Shown here piece by piece: positions 6,106 to 6,239 of a stretch of 6,239 bases of DNA. Both the position numbers and the translations under genes were made by a program. Source of the DNA: Candidatus Saliniplasma halalkaliphilum (GTDB lineage: Archaea > Thermoplasmatota > Thermoplasmata > Halarchaeoplasmatales > Halarchaeoplasmataceae); assembly GCA_019594235.1 (NCBI GenBank), contig JAFDTG010000093.1, positions 1 through 6,239 on the forward strand, in the 5' to 3' direction. The notes under the pieces were generated by a model, which saw only the letters and a program-made list of their open reading frames with translations, was not told the origin of the DNA and made no database searches. The stretch's first letter is position 1; each line of letters opens with the position of its first letter.

Positions 6106-6239
6106 TTAGATTTCACCCCTTCTAAGTATTTTGCAATGAATAGTGTTGTAATGAATGAAAGTATAGCATAAACTATGGCGATATCTATGAACAAGGTCTC
6201 CCAAGTCGCTGCACCCAGTCCCACCATACTGGCAACTAC
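6102..6239 (-). CDS. mbhB: Mrp antiporter subunit F / MbhB, C-terminal part (5' end outside window)
   Basis: Reading the minus strand from the window edge gives 45 in-frame residues ending in TGA: an acidic turn, one hydrophobic helix (FIDIAIVYAILSFITTLFIA) and a short tail, KYLEGVKSK. The F-D-I-A...F...T..FA-(K/R)-Y-L-E pattern is what I know from the C-terminus of MrpF/MnhF, a small three-helix subunit of Na+/H+ antiporters. In Mbh hydrogenases this subunit (MbhB) sits in the sodium-translocating membrane module. The stop shares an ATGA overlap with the start of mbhC, and MrpF directly before MrpG is the standard order, which supports the call. Only about half of the protein is present, and the start codon lies beyond position 6239. 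Confidence 0.85.
   Translation of the reverse strand, partial: VVASMVGLGAATWETLFIDIAIVYAILSFITTLFIAKYLEGVKSK

Noticed and set aside
1..6239. Sulfane reductase (Mbs/Mbx), complex I, or a stand-alone Mrp antiporter
   Set aside because: All four NiFe cysteines are present, there is one MrpD-like gene and the order is Mbh-type, against Mbs/Mbx. The small subunit has CxxC and not CC, against complex I. The hydrogenase genes are fused into the same coupled operon, against a stand-alone antiporter.

Overview
The window is one unbroken stretch of a single minus-strand operon. It encodes a Mrp-type, membrane-bound, ferredoxin-dependent [NiFe] hydrogenase (group 4d, 'Mbh'). Transcription runs from high to low coordinates. 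In that order the window holds the 3' end of mbhB (MrpF), then mbhC (MrpG), mbhD and mbhE (together the MrpA C-terminal region), mbhF (MrpB), mbhG (MrpC), mbhH (MrpD), mbhI, mbhJ (NuoB-like small subunit), mbhK (NuoC-like), mbhL (NuoD-like catalytic large subunit) and the 5' end of mbhM (NuoH-like). This is the gene order I know from the 14-gene mbh operon of Pyrococcus furiosus. mbhA and the start of mbhB should lie beyond position 6239. The rest of mbhM and the ferredoxin-like mbhN should lie beyond position 1.

How the parts work together: MbhJ, K and L (with the missing MbhN) form the cytoplasmic arm. It takes electrons from reduced ferredoxin through iron-sulfur clusters to a [NiFe] site that makes H2. 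MbhM anchors this arm in the membrane. MbhA-H form a Mrp-like Na+/H+ antiporter module, and MbhI links the two. The energy of proton reduction is thought to build a sodium gradient. All four NiFe-ligating cysteines (CGIC and DPCIGC) and four small-subunit cluster cysteines are present, so this is a hydrogenase and not the related sulfane reductase (Mbs/Mbx) or complex I.

Organism: most likely an anaerobic, perhaps thermophilic archaeon, probably in Euryarchaeota or a related lineage. The reasons are the mbh gene order, frequent ATA isoleucine codons, AGA/AGG arginine codons and strong GGAGGTGAT-type ribosome binding sites. GC looks to be in the low-to-mid forties percent by eye. Bacteria such as Thermotogales carry related clusters, so the domain is an inference.

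The region is extremely compact. Nine of eleven gene junctions are 4-base ATGA stop/start overlaps, one (K/L) is an 8-base overlap, and only I/J has a spacer, of 14 bases. No tRNA, rRNA, mobile element, CRISPR array or terminator is visible, and no frame is broken. The most unusual feature is a 27-bp in-frame tandem duplication inside the catalytic subunit gene mbhL.
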